Below are positions 61,378 through 64,000 of a DNA stretch of 64,000 bases, piece by piece. The stretch lies in the NCBI GenBank assembly GCA_027310305.1, contig DAIDBD010000110.1, positions 37,697 through 101,696 of the forward strand. Direction: 5' to 3'. The notes under the pieces are model-generated. The model saw only the letters and a program-made list of their open reading frames with translations, was not told where the DNA came from and made no database searches. A program made the translations under genes and the position numbers. How positions within the stretch are numbered: the first letter of the stretch is position 1; the number at the start of each line of letters is the position of its first letter. Source of the stretch: Herminiimonas sp. (lineage in GTDB: Bacteria; Pseudomonadota; Gammaproteobacteria; Burkholderiales; Burkholderiaceae_D).

Positions 61378-63666
61378 ATGATGAATCCACTTGTTCCGCA
61401 GTCGGCTCCTATCTATATACAGCAGGCCATTGCCCCCAGCATGCCCGAAGACAATGATGTCGAGTTTTCGAGTTATCTGAATGTGCTGTTCGATAATCGC
61501 TGGCTGATCGTCACGATCGCGCTTGCCGTCGCGCTGCTGGGCACGGCCTATGCGTTCCTGGTAAAGCCCGTCTATGAAGCGAATATGCTGATTCAGGTGG
61601 AAGAGAACAGCCAGAAGGAATCTAAAAATATTCTGGGCGAGATGGGGTCGATGTTCGATGTCAAAACCGCCGCGACAGCCGAAATGGAACTGGTCCGGTC
61701 GCGCATGGTGGTTTCGCGTGCGATCGACAACCTGCGTCTGTACATTTCCGCGCAACCGAAATACTTTCCGGGAATCGGGAAATGGATTGCGGACAAGAGC
61801 AAGCAGATATCTTCCCCGGGCGTGTTCGGATACGGCGGTTACGTATGGGGCAATGAACACATCGACGTTTCCACGTTCAATGTTCCGGATTCGCTGCTCA
61901 ATCGCGAGTTTGTCGTCACCGCAGAGGGTAACGGAAAATTCCGGGTCAACGAGAAGGAAAGCAATCTTGAATTGCGGGGCACCGTGAAAACGCCGCTCGC
62001 GTTTGAAACGTCGAAGGGGCCGATCGAACTGCAGGTGGATCAGCTCGACGCCAGGGCCGGTGCGCAGTTCCTGCTGAAACGCACCTCCAGGCTGGCGCTG
62101 ATCGAGACAGTGCAAAAGAATTTGATCGTGGCCGAACAGGGCAAGCAATCCGGCGTGATCGGCGTAGCGCTGCAAGGCGACAGCCCGCATGAGGTGAGCA
62201 GCATCCTGGGCGAGATCAGCAAGGAATATATCCGCCAGAACGGATCGCGCAAAACGGAAGAGGCCGACAAGTCGCTCGCCTACCTGAACAAGCAGCTTCC
62301 CGAACTGAAGCAGCAACTGGAACTGTCCGAAGCAAAATATAACCAGTTCCGCAATTCGCACGGCACCATCGATCTGGGCGAAGAAGCCAAGATCAGCCTG
62401 CAGCAATCGGCCGCGGCAAAATCCAGGAAGATAGAGCTGGAACAAAAGAGAACGGAATTGCTGACGCGCTTTACCGAGAATCATCCGGTTGTAATCGGCG
62501 TCAATAGCCAGTTGAAAGAAATCAATGCCGAAATCGCCACCGCGACGGCGCATATCAAAACCCTGCCTGCTCTTGAACAGGAGGTGGTGCGTCTGGCGCG
62601 CGAGGTGAAGGTCAATACGGATTTGTATACCGCGTTGTTGAATACTGCGCAGCAGCTGCGCCTGATCACCGTCGCCAAGATGAGCAATGTGCGCCTGGTG
62701 GACATGCCGATGACGCCGGAAAAGCCGGTGAAGCCTAATCGCCCGATGATTGTCACGATTGCCGTGCTGCTCGGATTGTTCCTGGGCGTGCTCGTTGCGT
62801 TCATCAGAAAAGCGCTGCATAGCGGCATCGACGATCCTGTGGAAATCGAGAAAATGCTGGGCGTGCCGGTCTATGCCACCATCCCTCACAGCAAGATGCA
62901 GCAGGAACTGTTCGACCAGGTCAGCAGAAAGTCGCCGAAGCTGCCGCTGCTGGCCAAAATTTCATCGATGGATGTCGCGGTCGAAAGCTTGCGCAACTTC
63001 CGCACCGCGTTGCAATTCTCGATGTCGCACTCCAAAAACAATATCGTGCTGATCACCGGCCCGACGGCGGGAATGGGAAAATCGTTTGTGTCGGCAAACC
63101 TTGCCGCCGTCATCGCTTCGAGCGGAAAGAGAGTGTTGCTGATCGATGCCGATTTCCGCAACGGCCATCTGCACCGCTATTTCGACATCGGCCGGCAGGA
63201 CGGTTTGTCGGACGCGATTGCCGGCACCAAGCGGCTGGAACAGGTCGTTCACCGGGACGTGATCGAGAACGTGGATTTCATTTCTACCGGCACCTTGCCT
63301 TCCAATCCTTCGGAAGTGCTGTTGCGTCCGAACCTCGGCATATTGCTGCAGTCGCTGTCGGGCCTTTACGATGTCGTGCTGATCGACGGCACGCCGATTC
63401 TCGCCGTGCCCGATTCGCTGATTGTCGGCGCGCATGCCGGCGCGATTTATATCATGACCCGTGCGGGTGTCACCACGCCGGGCGAAATTGCCGAATCCAT
63501 CAAACGATTAAGCCAGTCGGGCCTTTCCGCCAAAGGCGTCGTGTTCAATGACTTGTCGCTGCGTCCTGGGCGGGACGGTTACGCCTACAGCTACGGCAAG
63601 TATCGCATGGTGCAGTATTCATTCGGAGCGCAGCCAATGATCGAAGCACCGCCAACCGTTCGATAA
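61378..63666 (+). CDS. Polysaccharide co-polymerase and tyrosine autokinase (Wzc type)
   Basis: A 762-residue inner-membrane protein. The Wzz domain lies between two helices (WLIVTIALAVALLGTAYAFL near 41; RPMIVTIAVLLGLFLGVLVA near 456), with a long periplasmic coiled coil (KQQLELSEAKYNQFRNSHGT). The BY-kinase domain has Walker A GPTAGMGKSFVSANLAAV near 561, Walker A' VLLIDADFRNG and Walker B DVVLIDGTP. The C-terminal tail holds a tyrosine cluster (YAYSYGKYRMVQY) for autophosphorylation. It controls polymer length and export with the Wza- and Wzb-like proteins. Confidence 0.94.
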   Translation: MMNPLVPQSAPIYIQQAIAPSMPEDNDVEFSSYLNVLFDNRWLIVTIALAVALLGTAYAFLVKPVYEANMLIQVEENSQKESKNILGEMGSMFDVKTAATAEMELVRSRMVVSRAIDNLRLYISAQPKYFPGIGKWIADKSKQISSPGVFGYGGYVWGNEHIDVSTFNVPDSLLNREFVVTAEGNGKFRVNEKESNLELRGTVKTPLAFETSKGPIELQVDQLDARAGAQFLLKRTSRLALIETVQKNLIVAEQGKQSGVIGVALQGDSPHEVSSILGEISKEYIRQNGSRKTEEADKSLAYLNKQLPELKQQLELSEAKYNQFRNSHGTIDLGEEAKISLQQSAAAKSRKIELEQKRTELLTRFTENHPVVIGVNSQLKEINAEIATATAHIKTLPALEQEVVRLAREVKVNTDLYTALLNTAQQLRLITVAKMSNVRLVDMPMTPEKPVKPNRPMIVTIAVLLGLFLGVLVAFIRKALHSGIDDPVEIEKMLGVPVYATIPHSKMQQELFDQVSRKSPKLPLLAKISSMDVAVESLRNFRTALQFSMSHSKNNIVLITGPTAGMGKSFVSANLAAVIASSGKRVLLIDADFRNGHLHRYFDIGRQDGLSDAIAGTKRLEQVVHRDVIENVDFISTGTLPSNPSEVLLRPNLGILLQSLSGLYDVVLIDGTPILAVPDSLIVGAHAGAIYIMTRAGVTTPGEIAESIKRLSQSGLSAKGVVFNDLSLRPGRDGYAYSYGKYRMVQYSFGAQPMIEAPPTVR

Positions 63667-63865
63667 AGTAAAGGTTATCGGATTATCGTGTTCCCGGCAT
63701 TGACGGGAGCGTCTACAGCCGCGCCGATTCATCGCCGCCAGCGCACCTCGGAATGGCAGGTGCGTGGCAGCGCGCGGATGGATGCGCTCAGCGCGGCAGC
63801 AGGTATTCCTGATTTCGATAACGAGTGCCATGCACGCAATTTTCATCCAATTTTCTAATAATCCA

Positions 63866-64000
63866 TGCTGCCACTGACGCCCACCATCTTCAAAGCCTAC
63901 GACATCCGCGGCATCGTCGGCGCCACGCTCGACATCGGCATTGCGCGCCAGATCGGCCACGCATTCGGCACCGCCGCGCGCGCCAAGGGCGAATCGACCG
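63866..64000 (+). CDS. Phosphomannomutase/phosphoglucomutase, 3' end outside window
   Basis: The 45 visible codons start LPLTPTIFKAYDIRGIVGAT, the N-terminus of bacterial phosphomannomutase/phosphoglucomutase (AlgC/ManB/CpsG). The active-site serine lies beyond the window. These enzymes supply GDP-mannose or UDP-glucose precursors, which suits the exopolysaccharide genes just upstream. A 199-base gap separates it from the Wzc-like gene. Confidence 0.85.

Noticed and set aside
61363..62889. 508-codon minus-strand frame opposite the Wzc-like gene
   Set aside because: Shadow frame with Arg/His/Gln-rich composition and no recognisable domain.

Overview
This window is chromosomal DNA of a betaproteobacterium, most likely Burkholderiales and close to Oxalobacteraceae. 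The evidence is gene order (yicC-gmk-rpoZ-spoT; rph-rdgB-hemW; alaA-hom-thrC-moeA-moaD-moaE-clpB), protein sequence style and moderately high G+C. The assignment is by recognition, not by search. Most of the window is ordinary core genome with tight operons and many 4-base ATGA overlaps. It is punctuated by intergenic repeats, one decayed prophage and two deletion scars.

Layout. 1-6.8 kb: a cut-off DMT transporter, nitronate monooxygenase, and a TetR regulator followed by a dienoyl-CoA isomerase, an acyl-CoA dehydrogenase and, beyond a 0.7-kb inverted-repeat element, an SCP2-type thiolase; probably acyl-CoA catabolism. 7.1-12.8 kb (minus strand): an incomplete lipid A aminoarabinose (arn) operon with arnT, one SMR flippase-like gene, arnB, arnC and a stand-alone formyltransferase. 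13-25.4 kb: alaA, hom, a threonine-catabolic cassette (cupin regulator, kbl, tdh-like) sitting between hom and thrC, then molybdopterin genes, crcB and clpB behind a sigma-32 promoter. 25.5-32 kb: a membrane diguanylate cyclase, a rearrangement scar, rraA, a small lipoprotein, a DMT transporter with a histidine-rich tail, repeats, and isocitrate lyase. 32-34 kb: a ModE-like DNA-binding protein, a ModE-box and modAB without modC. 34-46 kb: rlmJ, greB, a DUF3422 gene, the spoT operon, a Ser/Thr kinase-PP2C pair, rph, rdgB and hemW.

46.5-50.9 kb: a tRNA-Ser(UGA) locus holding a broken 5' half-tRNA, an intact tRNA and a prophage remnant. The remnant has integrase, DUF4224, zinc finger, DUF6378, SNF2 helicase, VRR-NUC and the last part of a phage DNA polymerase. 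No structural genes remain. 51-56.5 kb: small orphan genes, a DksA-like protein, membrane proteins and a large FtsX-type permease. 56.5-59 kb: a zinc-uptake locus in which an in-frame deletion appears to have fused a porin N-terminus to a ZnuA C-terminus, with no ABC ATPase left. 59.5-64 kb: the start of an exopolysaccharide locus (Wza-, Wzb- and Wzc-like proteins and a phosphomannomutase cut by the window end).

The most unusual observations are the porin-ZnuA chimera, the damaged tRNA-Ser/prophage junction, the threonine cassette with its 32-bp near-palindrome, and several structured intergenic repeats. I found no CRISPR array, insertion sequence transposase, rRNA or convincing riboswitch.
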